From: Shewanella loihica PV-4 | GTDB lineage: Bacteria; Pseudomonadota; Gammaproteobacteria; Enterobacterales; Shewanellaceae | Direction: 5' to 3' | DNA: 64,000 bases | NCBI RefSeq assembly: GCF_000016065.1 | Contig: NC_009092.1 | Coordinates: forward strand, 744,001-808,000 | Shown: positions 45,076-54,598 of the stretch, piece by piece | How the letters are laid out: each line of letters begins with the position of its first letter | How positions within the stretch are numbered: position 1 is the stretch's first letter | Notes under the pieces: model-generated | Told to the model about the DNA's origin: nothing | Database searches by the model: none | Seen by the model: only the letters and a program-made list of their open reading frames with translations | Made by a program: the position numbers and the translations under genes

Positions 45076-45990
45076 CTAGATATCTGCCAGTTCGTGGCGA
45101 TAGGGGATGGCGCGCTGGGCACCGGCGCGGGTCACCGAGATGGCGGCGGCGCGGTGGGCAAAGGCGACCGCCTCCTCGACAGACTTGCCCTCGCCAAGGG
45201 CCACCATGAGGGCGCCGTTAAAGGTATCGCCGGCGGCGACCGTGTCTACGGCTTTCACCTGAACGCCTGGGATCAGGGCGCAATAGTCCTTGGTGCTGAG
45301 CAGGGCACCTTGCTTGCCCAGGGTGATGATCACCGTCTGCGGCCCGAATTGATGCAGCATCTGCGCCGCCATTCTGGCGCTCTGCTCATCGGTCACCTCT
45401 ATGCCTGTGATGGCTTCGGCCTCTGTCTCGTTGGGGGTGATCACATCCACCAGGCGGAACAGATCTTTGCCGATCACCATGGCCGGCGCGGGATTGAGTA
45501 TGGTGGTCACGCCATGCTTCTTGGCGTGCTTTAAGGCATCCAGCACAGTCACCGCCGGGGTCTCCAGCTGCACCAGCAGATAATCGGCCTTTTCGATCAG
45601 CTCAAGATGGGCCTCGAGCGCCTCGGGGGTCAGGGTCGCGTTGGCGCCGGCTGAGACGCCTATGATGTTCTCGCCTTTATCGGCGACGAAGATCATCGCC
45701 GTGCCTGTGGGTTGATCGTCCGTATAGGTGATGCCGTAGGGCATTATGCCATCTTGCTGCCAGGCCTGGGCCATCGCCTGACCTATGGCGTCCCGGCCCA
45801 GATGACAGATGAAGTCGACCCGGGTCTCGTCCTTGCTAAGGCGTGCGGCGGCCACCGCCTGATTAGCCCCCTTGCCGCCGTGTTCCAGCCTATAGCCGCG
45901 ACTCATCAGAGTCTGTCCTGCGCTAGGCAGGTGTTCCAGGTTCATCACATGATCGGCATTGGCACTGCCGAGGATTAACAGTCTGGTCAT
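45076..45990 (-). CDS. rbsK: Ribokinase
   Basis: RbsK phosphorylates ribose to ribose-5-phosphate. I chose the ATG of MTRLLILGSANADHV (304 residues), which has GAGAGGA upstream; the frame from 46062 overlaps the rihA end. GGKGANQAVAAARL near 39-52 is the sugar-binding motif, and the catalytic loop VDTVAAGDTFNGAL is near 247-260. It lies 43 bp downstream of rihA on the same strand. Ribose released by RihA from nucleosides would be its substrate, so the pair is a compact salvage route. Confidence 0.95.
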   Translation of the reverse strand: MTRLLILGSANADHVMNLEHLPSAGQTLMSRGYRLEHGGKGANQAVAAARLSKDETRVDFICHLGRDAIGQAMAQAWQQDGIMPYGITYTDDQPTGTAMIFVADKGENIIGVSAGANATLTPEALEAHLELIEKADYLLVQLETPAVTVLDALKHAKKHGVTTILNPAPAMVIGKDLFRLVDVITPNETEAEAITGIEVTDEQSARMAAQMLHQFGPQTVIITLGKQGALLSTKDYCALIPGVQVKAVDTVAAGDTFNGALMVALGEGKSVEEAVAFAHRAAAISVTRAGAQRAIPYRHELADI

Positions 45991-46033
45991 AGTGTCCTCT
46001 CGCCTGAGGGGAGGGCGAACCCTCCCTAGGCTA

Positions 46034-47041
46034 TTAATTATAGGCGCTGAGACAGTCGACAATCAGGTCGACGAAGCCTTGGCGATCTAAGTCAAACAGC
46101 ACAGTGGCGTTAGCCGTCTTGCCGGTTAGCTGATAGCGATCCACCACCGTCATCCCTTGGGTATATTCACCCTTGGTCTCGACGCCGACCCAGCACTCCT
46201 GGGCGGTGAACAGCTCAGGTTTTAGCAGCCAGGCGATGGTGCAGGGATCGTGCAGCGGTGCGCCGGTGAAGCCCCACTTAGGATCTCTGTGGTAGATCAT
46301 GAAGAAGTCCAGCAGCTCGGCGACACACTGGGCCACAGGGTTGGGGATGGCGCGGATCCGCTCGATATCCTCATCCATGATCTGCGCCTCGTGGGTCACG
46401 TCCAGGCCGCACATGGTGATAGGAATGCCCGATTTGAACACCATATCGGCCGCCTCTGGGTCGACGAAGATGTTGAACTCGGCGGCTGGGGTCCAGTTGC
46501 CAACCCCCGCGGCGCCGCCCATCAGCACGATTCGCTCCACCTTGCTGTGTAGCTCGGGATAGTTAGCGATAAACAGGGCGATATTGGTCAGTGGCCCGGA
46601 GGGCACTAAGGTTACGGGTACTGCGCTCTGACGCACCTTTTCGGCCATCAGCTCGATGGCGTTTTGCGTTAGGGGATCAAAGCTGGGATCTGGCAGCTTA
46701 GGGCCGTCGAGACCGCTTTCGCCGTGGACGTTGTCGGCGATAATCAGCTCCCTGGCCAGGGGCTTCACCGCGCCGCCGGCCACCGGCATGTCGGCGCGGT
46801 TGAGCAAGGTCAGGATGCGCAGGGCGTTGTTGAGGGTCTTGTCCGGCGTCTGGTTACCCGCGCTGGTGGTGACCGCCAACGGATTGAGGCGCTCGCTGCT
46901 CAGCGCCAGGATCAGGGAGATCGCATCGTCATGGCCTGGGTCGCAGTCGAGAATAATCGGGGTCGCCGAGGCGAGCGGGCGGATGGCTTTTGGAGAAGCG
47001 TTTGCTGCGTGAGAATGTGGGGCAGCGTTTGATTGAGTCAT
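46034..47041 (-). CDS. rihA: Pyrimidine-type ribonucleoside hydrolase RihA
   Basis: This calcium-dependent enzyme cleaves ribonucleosides to base and ribose. It has 335 residues from the second ATG, which has AAGGAG at 7-nt spacing; the first ATG, 6 nt earlier, is too close to it. An unusual 30-residue Ala/Ser/Pro-rich extension precedes the metal-binding DCDPGHDDA motif. [17 protein letters not shown] and [19 protein letters not shown] (19 residues) match E. coli RihA almost exactly, so cytidine/uridine are likely substrates. It leads the rihA-rbsK operon and is divergent from an NhaC-type antiporter. Confidence 0.94.
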   Translation of the reverse strand: MTQSNAAPHSHAANASPKAIRPLASATPIILDCDPGHDDAISLILALSSERLNPLAVTTSAGNQTPDKTLNNALRILTLLNRADMPVAGGAVKPLARELIIADNVHGESGLDGPKLPDPSFDPLTQNAIELMAEKVRQSAVPVTLVPSGPLTNIALFIANYPELHSKVERIVLMGGAAGVGNWTPAAEFNIFVDPEAADMVFKSGIPITMCGLDVTHEAQIMDEDIERIRAIPNPVAQCVAELLDFFMIYHRDPKWGFTGAPLHDPCTIAWLLKPELFTAQECWVGVETKGEYTQGMTVVDRYQLTGKTANATVLFDLDRQGFVDLIVDCLSAYN

Positions 47042-47669
47042 GGTCATGCTCCTTTGATTGACACCTGTGGCAGAGTAACACGCTTTAGGTGCGTGTCATC
47101 TTTGAGATGAAAATTTGTGATTGAGCAGACAAAGCATGTCTCTGGCCACAAGGATAAAGTGAAACCGACTCAGAGGCTTATCTATACGCGGCTTATCGAC
47201 ATGCCGGCATATCGAATTGCTGATGATGGCATTAGCCGCTTATCGAGTTGCTGGCGAATGGGGTTAGCGGTTGATTGGCCTTTTTGAGTAGTAATCCCGC
47301 CTTCGAAGATTAATTGAGCATGGCCTTATTAATTAAGCGCTTTCGCTGCATAAGCTTAATTTTGAAGGCGTGCGAAATTAGCGCATTCTATTTTGCTTAT
47401 ATTGTTATTTATCAATGGTTTGGTTTGTTTGTTTTTGAGGGCGAAAAATTATTTATCGCCGGATAACTATTTCTGATTGACTCAGTCTCCAATGCAGATT
47501 ATTTTGCGCCCGATGTTTTAGCTGGGGTACAAAAATAAAGGCATGGTTCGCTAAGGGCGAACGTCGTTATGTCCATAATAAAGCAGCAATTAAGCGTATA
47601 AACTTTGGGGTTTTACGCCGAGTAAAATGAGTTTGCCGTATCGGCTCAATTTTAGAAGGACCTTAAGCC
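47042..47669. other. 628-bp divergent intergenic region with several hairpins
   Basis: This is the longest repeat-free gap in the window. It contains a two-copy degenerate 31/32-bp repeat (47207-47237 and 47238-47269) and nested inverted repeats CGCCTTC/GAAGGCG (47299-47305 and 47364-47370) and AATTAAGC/GCTTAATT (47331-47338 and 47354-47361). A GTTCGC/GCGAAC hairpin lies near 47547-47562. A half-matching CRP site TGTGA (47116-47120) precedes rihA. I see no gene and no riboswitch class that I can name. Confidence 0.5.
47299..47370. repeat. Nested inverted repeat in the rihA/nhaC gap
   Basis: The outer arms CGCCTTC...GAAGGCG and inner arms AATTAAGC...GCTTAATT together form a long imperfect stem. 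It lies about 300 bp from both flanking genes, so it could be an operator region or part of a non-coding transcript. Confidence 0.5.
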
Positions 47670-49052
47670 ATGTCTGACGCGACAGCCTTAAGTCTTATCC
47701 CACCTGTGGTGGTCTTGGTGTTAGCGGTTTGGCTACGCCGTCCAATCCTTTCGTTAATCATAGGTGCCTTAGTGGGTCTTGTCTTGTATCAACCCGATCA
47801 GGTGCTGAATAACTTCTCCGATATCTCGCTCTCTGTCATGGCCGATGAAACCATAGGTTGGTTGATTCTGGTCTGTGGCGGTTTTGGCGCCCTGATCGCC
47901 CTCCTGGTTAAGACGGGGGGGTCTATGGCCTTCGGTCGCCATGCGCTCAAGTATGCCAAGGGGCCTAAGTCATCTCTGCTGATGACCTTTATCCTGGGCG
48001 TGGTGATCTTTATCGACGACTACCTCAATGCCTTGACTGTGGGGTCGACCATGAAGTCGGTGACCGACAAGTTTAAGGTGTCGCGGGAGATGCTGGCCTA
48101 TGTGGTGGACTCTACCGCCGCGCCCATCTGTGTGCTGGTGCCGCTATCGACCTGGGCCGTCTTCTTCGGCGGCCTGCTGGTGGACAACGGCGTGGCGGGC
48201 GAGGGCCAGGGGATCAGCGTCTATATGTCGGCCATTCCTTACATGCTCTACGCCTGGTTGGCGGTGGCCATGGTGCTGCTGGTGATCCTGGGCATAGTGC
48301 CTGCTTTTGGCCCGATGAAGAAGGCGCAGCTGGCGGCCATGGCGGGTAAACCGGCCAAGGCGGTCGATGCCATCGACGAGGTGCAGACCTCGGATGATTA
48401 CAGCGTCAAGGCGATCGAAGAGGAGTTTAAGCATGCCGATAATCTGGGCAAGCTGCATAACTTCATGGTGCCAATAATCTTGCTGGTGGGCTTTACCGTC
48501 TACTTCGACATCGACGTGCTCAAGGGGCTGATCGCCACGTTGGCGGTGACCCTGCCTTACTATGGCGTGCAGCGTCTGATGCCTCTGTCAGAGATGATGG
48601 AGCAGATGCTCGACGGCTTTAAGTCTATGCTGCCGGCCATAGGCACGGTTATCGCCGCCTTCGTGTTTAAGGATGTCTGTGACAAGCTGATGCTGCCGCA
48701 ATATGTGATTGGCAATCTGAGCCCCTTCATGACCTCACAGTGGCTGCCGGCCGTGGTCTTCCTGACCATGTCGATTCTGGCCTTCGCCACTGGCTCTAGC
48801 TGGGGGATCTTCGCGGTATCTATCCCTATCGTGATGCCTCTGGCCCAGGCGGTGAATGCCGATATTCCTCTGGTGATCGGCGCCTTGTTGTCGGCCTCAT
48901 CCTTCGGTAGTCAGGCCTGTTTCTATTCTGACTCTACCGTGCTGGCGGCCCAGGGCTCAGACTGTAACCTGGTGAGCCATGCGGTGACCCAGCTGCCCTA
49001 CGCTCTGCTGGCGGCGGGACTGACCTTTATCGGTTTCCTTATCTTGGCCTAA
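47670..49052 (+). CDS. NhaC-family Na+/H+ antiporter-type transporter
   Basis: The protein has 460 residues and about 11 helices. Conserved NhaC-type segments are GGFGALIALLVKTGG near 68-82, FIDDYLNALTVGSTMKSVTD near 114-133 and the C-terminal ASSFGSQACFYSDSTVLAA (19 residues) with its buried polar residues. AGAAGGA precedes the ATG. Members exchange Na+ for H+ or for small organic ions. Its divergent neighbour is the rihA-rbsK salvage operon, so transport of a nucleoside-related solute is a possible alternative. A strong terminator follows. Confidence 0.9.
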   Translation: MSDATALSLIPPVVVLVLAVWLRRPILSLIIGALVGLVLYQPDQVLNNFSDISLSVMADETIGWLILVCGGFGALIALLVKTGGSMAFGRHALKYAKGPKSSLLMTFILGVVIFIDDYLNALTVGSTMKSVTDKFKVSREMLAYVVDSTAAPICVLVPLSTWAVFFGGLLVDNGVAGEGQGISVYMSAIPYMLYAWLAVAMVLLVILGIVPAFGPMKKAQLAAMAGKPAKAVDAIDEVQTSDDYSVKAIEEEFKHADNLGKLHNFMVPIILLVGFTVYFDIDVLKGLIATLAVTLPYYGVQRLMPLSEMMEQMLDGFKSMLPAIGTVIAAFVFKDVCDKLMLPQYVIGNLSPFMTSQWLPAVVFLTMSILAFATGSSWGIFAVSIPIVMPLAQAVNADIPLVIGALLSASSFGSQACFYSDSTVLAAQGSDCNLVSHAVTQLPYALLAAGLTFIGFLILA

Positions 49053-49074
49053 GTCAGTAAGAGTACTGCAAGAG

Positions 49075-49110
49075 AAAGGGGCGTTGACTAGTCTAGTCAA
49101 CGCCCCTTTT
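49075..49110. terminator. Long bidirectional terminator
   Basis: A 16-bp perfect stem, AAAGGGGCGTTGACTA with TAGTCAACGCCCCTTT, encloses a 3-nt loop. It follows the NhaC gene and, in reverse, is downstream of nhaD. Confidence 0.93.
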
Positions 49111-49187
49111 GATTAACCCATAGGGTGACTATAGGTAATCTAACTTTTTCATTCCTTCACGCTACATGCTACATACGACACTCGGAC

Positions 49188-50663
49188 TTAGAACAGTGAG
49201 CTGTTGAGCCAGAGATGCACCAGGATACTGGCGATGTAGCCCAGGGCGATCACGGGCGTCCACTTGAGGTGGCTGGCGAAGGTGTAGATGCCGCGGGCCT
49301 GTCCCATCAGGGCCACACCGGCGGCGCTGCCGATAGAGAGCAGGCTACCGCCCACCCCTGCGGTCAGGGTCACCAACAGCCATTGGCCAAGGGCCATCTC
49401 AGGGTTCATGGTCAGCACGGCAAACATTACAGGGATGTTATCCACGATTGAGGAGAGTACACCCACGGCGATGTTCGCATAGGTCACGTCCCAATGGGTA
49501 TACATGGCCTCGGACACCAGGCTGAGGTAGCCCATGAAGCCCAGGCCACCGACACAGAGCACCACACCGTAGAAGAAGAGCAGGGTATCCCACTCGGCGC
49601 GGGCGATGCGGCTGAACACATCGAAGGGCACCACGTTACCCAGCTGCTCCAGGCGCTTGAGGTTGTTGTCGCGCTCCGCCTGCTCTTTGGCCTTGAGCAC
49701 CGCCTTGGGGAAGCTCTTACGCAGGTAGAAGCCGAAGAACTGCAGGAAGCCGAGGCCCGTCATCATGCCCAGCACGGGTGGTAGACCCAGCACGCTGTGG
49801 GTGCAGACGGCGGTGGCTATGGTGAGCAAGAACAGGCCGACTATGCGTCTGGCGCCGCGCTTCATCATCACCTTCTCCTCTTCCGCTTCTTGTACCTGAT
49901 TGACGATGAAGGCGCTCATAATCGCCGCCGGCACCAGGAAGTTAACCAGGGATGGGATGAAGAGATCGACAAACTGCTCGAAATGCACCACGCCTTTTTG
50001 CCACACCATCAGGGTGGTGATATCGCCGAAGGGGCTGAAGGCACCGCCGGCGTTGGCCGCCACCACTATGTTGATACAGGCCAGGGCGATAAACTTCTTG
50101 TTGTCGCCGCCCACCTTCATCACTACGGCGCACATCAACAGGGCCGTGGTCAGGTTATCGGCGATGGGGGAGATAAAGAAGGCCATGAAGCCGGTGAGCC
50201 AGAAGACGGTGCGCTGACTAAAGCCCTTGCCCACCATCCAGGCCCGCAGGGCGTCAAACAGGTTGCGCTCCTCCATGGCGTTGATATAGGTCATGGCAAC
50301 CAGCAGGAAGAGCAGCAGCTCGGCATACTCCAATAGGTTGTGCTTGAAGGCGGTCTCGGAGAGTTCCGACATGCCATGCTGCACATAGATGTAACCTATG
50401 ATGCCCCAGATCAAACCGGCGGCGACCAGCACTGGCTTGGATTTGCGCAGATGCAGCACCTCTTCACCCATCACCAGCAGATAGGCCAGGACGAAGATCA
50501 CCACGGCGACATAGCCGGCGCCGGTGGCGGTGAGATCTAACAGCTGCCCATGGGCCTCGCCACTGCTGGCAAAGACAGCCGGGCTAAACAGTGCGGCCAA
50601 ACATATAACTAAGCTTGCTAAGGTACTGGCAAGGTTGCCAAAGTGGGGCTTAAGGTTTCTCAT
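49188..50663 (-). CDS. nhaD: Na+/H+ antiporter NhaD
   Basis: NhaD expels Na+ (or Li+) in exchange for protons, important for marine bacteria at alkaline pH. It has 491 residues with an N-terminal signal-like segment ending VFAS, as is usual for NhaD, and about 12 helices after it. IADNLTTALLMCAVVMKVGG (20 residues, near 166-185) and SPFGDITTLMVWQKG near 207-221 are NhaD signatures, and SSIVDNIPVMFAVLTMNPEM (20 residues) is in the second half. A single gene; the promoter lies in the AT-rich region upstream. Confidence 0.95.
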   Translation of the reverse strand: MRNLKPHFGNLASTLASLVICLAALFSPAVFASSGEAHGQLLDLTATGAGYVAVVIFVLAYLLVMGEEVLHLRKSKPVLVAAGLIWGIIGYIYVQHGMSELSETAFKHNLLEYAELLLFLLVAMTYINAMEERNLFDALRAWMVGKGFSQRTVFWLTGFMAFFISPIADNLTTALLMCAVVMKVGGDNKKFIALACINIVVAANAGGAFSPFGDITTLMVWQKGVVHFEQFVDLFIPSLVNFLVPAAIMSAFIVNQVQEAEEEKVMMKRGARRIVGLFLLTIATAVCTHSVLGLPPVLGMMTGLGFLQFFGFYLRKSFPKAVLKAKEQAERDNNLKRLEQLGNVVPFDVFSRIARAEWDTLLFFYGVVLCVGGLGFMGYLSLVSEAMYTHWDVTYANIAVGVLSSIVDNIPVMFAVLTMNPEMALGQWLLVTLTAGVGGSLLSIGSAAGVALMGQARGIYTFASHLKWTPVIALGYIASILVHLWLNSSLF

Positions 50664-50921
50664 TAAGTATTCTCTGTGTTAGGAATAGCTTAAAAATTAC
50701 CACAGCTTTCCTGCTGTAAATTTTGATGCGCCTCAAGTTTATGTGTATTAGTTACGGCTAAGTCACATAAAATTGACAAAATTATGTATGAAAAATAAAT
50801 ATTTACCTACAAAGTGGTAATAAACCTATCATCAGAATTGTGACGATTGCGCGTTTTGCGTTGTTAGAAAGTTAGCACAGGATCACGCTTTTGGCGCCTG
50901 CGGATGCTGCTGAATTTACAT
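50664..50921. other. nhaD upstream region, no gene seen
   Basis: AT-rich DNA with an inverted repeat TTTATGTG (50738-50745) and CACATAAA (50764-50771), an operator-like arrangement with 18-bp spacing about 75-110 bp before the nhaD start. Confidence 0.45.
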
Positions 50922-50945
50922 AAAAAAAGAGGACCCTGGGTCCTC
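50922..50945 (-). terminator. Terminator of the pirin gene
   Basis: GAGGACC (50929-50935) pairs with GGTCCTC (50939-50945). On the minus strand the stem is followed by seven T. Confidence 0.85.
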
Positions 50946-50969
50946 GTTTTGTGTGGTTTATCTCAGGCA

Positions 50970-51830
50970 TTAGGCCTTGATGCTGCCAAATCGCCCCGCC
51001 TGATAGTCGGCGATCGCCTGCTGGATCTCCTGTTCAGTGTTCATCACGAAGGGACCCATGTGCACTATCTTCTCGCGAATGGGTTGACCGGCAAACAGCA
51101 GGGCACCGGCGCCTTGTTCGCCCGCTTTAAGCGTGATGAGCTGCTGGCTATCGACAATCAGATATTGCCCCGCGCTATAGGTTTTCTGCGGCGCCGACTG
51201 GCTGACTATCTCTCCCTGATAGAGGTAGAGGCCGACATATTCGCGTTCATGCAAGTCCAGCTGGGCCGAGCCATTTGACGCCAGCATGAGATCGGCAATC
51301 TTGCCTGCACCTGCCAAGGTTTGAATCGGCGCATCGATGGGAGCGGCCCCCGTTAGCTGCCAGCTGCCGGCCAGGGCGCGCAGCTTGGCGCCACTGTCGT
51401 TTTCGGTCTCGGGCAGCGGCTCATCCGTGCTGTCGCGATAGATGGCCGGGCGCATCTTCTCCTTGGTGGGCATGTTGAGCCAGATCTGGAAGCCGTGCAG
51501 GCCATCCTGGGCGTCGGCCAGGGGCATCTCAGAGTGCACCACGCCGCTGCCGGTGCTCATCCACTGCACATCGCCTGCCTTGATCGCCTTGACGTTCCCC
51601 AGTTGATCCCTGTGCTCGAAGCCGCCCTTACGGATATAGGTAAAGGTCTCTATGCCGCGGTGAGGGTGGGGCGGGAAGCCACCAATATAGTCGTTGGCGT
51701 CGTCTGACTTGATCTCGTCCAGCATCAGGAAGGGATCGAAGCGGGTATTCATAAAATCGGCCACACGGCGGATGTTGACGCCGTCGCCATCCATAGCCGG
51801 GCGGGCGGTAAATTGGCTGATCACTTTCAT
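50970..51830 (-). CDS. Pirin-family protein
   Basis: The bicupin protein has 286 residues. The N-terminal cupin keeps the metal-binding pattern HPHRGIETFTYI (His at 56 and 58) and GSGVVHSEMP (His and Glu near 99-101). The C-terminal cupin is less conserved. Bacterial pirins such as YhhW bind Fe and can have quercetin 2,3-dioxygenase activity; the physiological substrate is unknown. A degenerate 11-bp repeat lies immediately upstream. Confidence 0.93.
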   Translation of the reverse strand: MKVISQFTARPAMDGDGVNIRRVADFMNTRFDPFLMLDEIKSDDANDYIGGFPPHPHRGIETFTYIRKGGFEHRDQLGNVKAIKAGDVQWMSTGSGVVHSEMPLADAQDGLHGFQIWLNMPTKEKMRPAIYRDSTDEPLPETENDSGAKLRALAGSWQLTGAAPIDAPIQTLAGAGKIADLMLASNGSAQLDLHEREYVGLYLYQGEIVSQSAPQKTYSAGQYLIVDSQQLITLKAGEQGAGALLFAGQPIREKIVHMGPFVMNTEQEIQQAIADYQAGRFGSIKA

Positions 51831-52187
51831 CTTTAGTACCTCATGATTAGGAACCGCCTGGTGCTGCTTCAGTACTGCTTTAGTGCTGCTTAAGTGTAGC
51901 TGGCGGGAATGGGATCAGCCTATCACTGGATTAATCGAACGAATATTACTAAATACCGCATATTAGATTCTAAAAAATAGGATGATTAGCCGAGTTGTTG
52001 CTAGGCAATTGGCTAAGGCCGAGTGAGGGTTTTATCAAGAATAAGATTGGTAATCCTTGTTTTTGTTATCAAAATTTAATCTCTCTGTACAAAATCATCA
52101 TCGGCCTGTGTTAGTATCCGCGCTTGCCTCGCTTCCCCCATTATTGTCTTGGGCGGCGAGCCTGTTATTTGTTACCGGAGCCTGGAT
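51831..52187. other. 357-bp intergenic region with an 11-bp tandem repeat
   Basis: Three degenerate 11-bp units (51861-51893: GTGCTGCTTCA, GTACTGCTTTA, GTGCTGCTTAA) lie before the pirin start. The rest is AT-rich and must carry the promoters of pirin and of the next gene. No gene seen. Confidence 0.55.
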
Positions 52188-52769
52188 ATGGATGTTAATG
52201 ACAAAGCCGCCTTGGATGAGGGCAAGCGCTTTCCCCGTTTGGACAATAGGGAGCTGGTAAAGACCAGCTTTTGGATCAGCCAGATCTTCATGATCATCGC
52301 CACGGTCGCCGGCGTCTATCTGGCGGCTCAGGAGGGATTGTCTCAGGCGATTACCTTCGATAATCTGACCAACAAACAGAACAACTATTACCTGCGTCAT
52401 GCCCTGTATGACGAGGTGCAGGATAATGTCGGCATCATCAACGAGTACGCCGACTTCATCGCGGGTAAGGCGCCTTTTGACATCAAGAATCACAGGCCTG
52501 CGCTGGCCACCTTCGTGTGGGAGAATATGCGCTACTCGCCCTATACCCTGGAGACACCGCCTCAGCTGCTGTCGCAGACGCGGCGCTTCTACCTGCAGGT
52601 GAACGATATCATCGGCAAGATAGAGGGGCGTGTCTATGGCGCCAAGTACGGCGGCGACCTGCTCAAGGCCCAGACCAAAGCGATGAGCGACGACACCCTG
52701 CCGGCATTGAAGGCCAACTACACTGCTCTGGCCGATGAGCTGAGACGCAACGACATCACAGTAGATTAG
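52188..52769 (+). CDS. Single-helix membrane protein of unknown function
   Basis: The 193-residue protein starts at ATG 52188 (MDVNDKAALDEGK) behind CCGGAG; a longer frame from 52149 is possible. A short acidic cytosolic segment is followed by one membrane helix (about 28-48) and then a mainly helical, probably periplasmic domain with several Tyr and Asn (NKQNNYYLRHALYDEVQDN, 19 residues). No family recognised. It lies 14 bp before the zinc-ribbon/rhomboid gene, so the two are likely co-transcribed and may act together. Confidence 0.8.
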   Translation: MDVNDKAALDEGKRFPRLDNRELVKTSFWISQIFMIIATVAGVYLAAQEGLSQAITFDNLTNKQNNYYLRHALYDEVQDNVGIINEYADFIAGKAPFDIKNHRPALATFVWENMRYSPYTLETPPQLLSQTRRFYLQVNDIIGKIEGRVYGAKYGGDLLKAQTKAMSDDTLPALKANYTALADELRRNDITVD

Positions 52770-52783
52770 GAAAGGAACTCCCC

Positions 52784-53866
52784 ATGACCAATATCTGTCC
52801 GGGTTGCCACGATGGGCGACTGAGAGTGTTTAAATTTCACGGCGAAGAGGTAGATTGCTGCCGCCAGTGCGGTGGCCTCTGGTTCGAGAATGGTGAGCTC
52901 AACGCCGCCCTGTCTAAGGCCGATAACGGCGACGACAACGTGCGCATCGAAGAGACCCTAGGCGATCAACTGGGGATCTCCAGTCGCTGCTGCCATCGTT
53001 GCGACCTTGCCATGCAGCGCTATCATCTGATGGCTGGCTATGAGATAGAGGTGGATCTGTGCCACGGCTGTAGCGGCATCTGGATAGACGAGCATGAGCG
53101 CACCAAGGTGGTACAGTCGCCCAAGGTGCGGCAACTGCTGGAGGAGTTGAATGGCAGCATCAGCGTCAAGACCTGGCTGTTCCAGTTCCTCTCTAAGATG
53201 CCGGTGGAGTTTAACCTCAAGCCTAAGTCTACGCCCCTGGTGACCTATCTGCTGCTGGCGCTCAATATCCTGATCTTCTTCGCCTACGGCTTTAACCTGA
53301 GCACCACAGATATGGTGTTTGAGAACTTTGCCATGCGTTCCAACGATCTGCTTGCAGGACACCATCCCTGGAGCCTGGTGAGTCATATGTTTCTTCATGG
53401 TGACATCATGCACCTGGCGGGCAACATGTATTTCCTCTATGTGGTGGGGGATAACCTGGAAGATGTGCTGGGCCGCACTAAGTTTTTCGCGCTCTATCTC
53501 CTGTGTGGCCTGGCGGCTGCTGCGGCGCAGATCGCCGCCGATCCGGGCTCCGGCATCTATATGGTAGGCGCCAGCGGCGCCATCGCCGGCCTGTTCGGCA
53601 TGTACCTCATGTGGTTCCGCCATGCCAGCCTGACCTTCATGTTTGTGGTGTTTCAGAAGAAGCTCAGTCCTATGGCCTTCTTCGCCATCTGGCTAGGCTT
53701 CAACATCTTTGGTCTTGTCATGGCCGGTCAGGGCGTGGCCTACTGGGCCCATATAGGTGGCTTCGTGATGGGACTTATCCTGGGCGTGACCCTAAAGACT
53801 CGGGTGATGAATAATAACCCTATGCTGGCGCTGCTCAACGAGCCAGAGGTGAAGATCGCCCGCTAG
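52784..53866 (+). CDS. Zinc-ribbon/rhomboid intramembrane protease fusion
   Basis: The 360-residue protein joins two TFIIB-type zinc ribbons to a rhomboid domain. The ribbons use C5/C8 with C26/C29, and C70/C73 with C93/C96. From about 150 to 340 there are six or seven membrane helices with the rhomboid signature: HMFLHGDIMHLAGN near 201-214, the nucleophile S264 in GASG and the catalytic H323 in WAHIGG. It should cleave membrane proteins within the bilayer. The ribbons face the cytosol and could bind a substrate or partner. GGAAAGGA precedes the ATG. Confidence 0.93.
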   Translation: MTNICPGCHDGRLRVFKFHGEEVDCCRQCGGLWFENGELNAALSKADNGDDNVRIEETLGDQLGISSRCCHRCDLAMQRYHLMAGYEIEVDLCHGCSGIWIDEHERTKVVQSPKVRQLLEELNGSISVKTWLFQFLSKMPVEFNLKPKSTPLVTYLLLALNILIFFAYGFNLSTTDMVFENFAMRSNDLLAGHHPWSLVSHMFLHGDIMHLAGNMYFLYVVGDNLEDVLGRTKFFALYLLCGLAAAAAQIAADPGSGIYMVGASGAIAGLFGMYLMWFRHASLTFMFVVFQKKLSPMAFFAIWLGFNIFGLVMAGQGVAYWAHIGGFVMGLILGVTLKTRVMNNNPMLALLNEPEVKIAR

Positions 53867-53886
53867 CTATCTTATGGTGATTTAAG

Positions 53887-53912
53887 GCCCCGTCTGTTGA
53901 TGGGGCTTTTTT
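53887..53912 (+). terminator. Terminator after the rhomboid gene
   Basis: GCCCC (53887-53891) pairs with GGGGC (53902-53906), followed by TTTTTT. Confidence 0.75.
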
Positions 53913-54049
53913 ATGGGCGCGTTTTTTGTGGCTGAAACTTAAGCGAAAATGCCGGGTCTAAGCTGTAGGCTTAACGAGTCGTGGCAGGCTGGTATTCCCG
54001 CCAGACTTGGATACAATGTAATCAATTTAACAGCGAGAGCGAGAGATAA

Positions 54050-54412
54050 ATGTCCAGAGCGAAAATCTTGATCATAGATGACGATCCCGTCTGCACCGGG
54101 ATATTACTCGCCATGCTGGGGGACGACTATGACGTGACCTCGGTGAACTCGGGGAGCGGTGGCATAGAAGTGCTGAAATCCCTGACGCCGGATCTCATCC
54201 TGCTGGATATCACCATGCCCCATGTCAACGGCTATCAGGTGATCCAGTATCTTAAGGGCAGCGAGGAGACCGCCAAGATCCCCTTGGTGGTGATAAGCTC
54301 GCTGGCGGAGCAGTCGGACAAAGACTTTGCCCTCAAGCTGGGGGTGGATGACTATATCACCAAACCTGTGATGCCAGATGCGATTCAGGAGATGATAGAG
54401 GCCTATCTCTAA
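54050..54412 (+). CDS. Stand-alone response-regulator receiver (CheY-like)
   Basis: The protein has 120 residues and consists of a receiver domain only. The phosphorylation site is D53 (LLDITMP), with the acidic pocket D10-D12 (IIDDDP), S83/S84 (VISS) and K105 (ITKP). There is no output domain, so it may act by protein-protein contact or as a phosphate sink. No kinase gene is near. It stands alone, with GAGCGAGAGA upstream. Confidence 0.92.
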   Translation: MSRAKILIIDDDPVCTGILLAMLGDDYDVTSVNSGSGGIEVLKSLTPDLILLDITMPHVNGYQVIQYLKGSEETAKIPLVVISSLAEQSDKDFALKLGVDDYITKPVMPDAIQEMIEAYL

Positions 54413-54598
54413 TCCATATTCAGGCCTCTGTCTTGATTAGATCTGCATGCCTGAGCCTTTTATCTATCGACTTTTTTCTCACTAGACAGGCCAGACTGGG
54501 CTGAGCTATCTTATGGCGGCAACAAGGATGTCACCGCCTGGTCGACCGACCATCACCGGCTCTTAACATCACCGATTTTTCACATCAATAAGGGATTA

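Noticed and set aside
44974..45534. Plus-strand frame of 186 codons over the rbsK end
   Set aside because: Shadow of rbsK; no ribosome binding site and no family features.
47116..47131. CRP site upstream of rihA
   Set aside because: Only one half (TGTGA) matches; the other half is AGACA, too weak to list as a site.
47550..47669. Riboswitch in the NhaC leader
   Set aside because: The region forms small hairpins but I cannot match it to any class I know.
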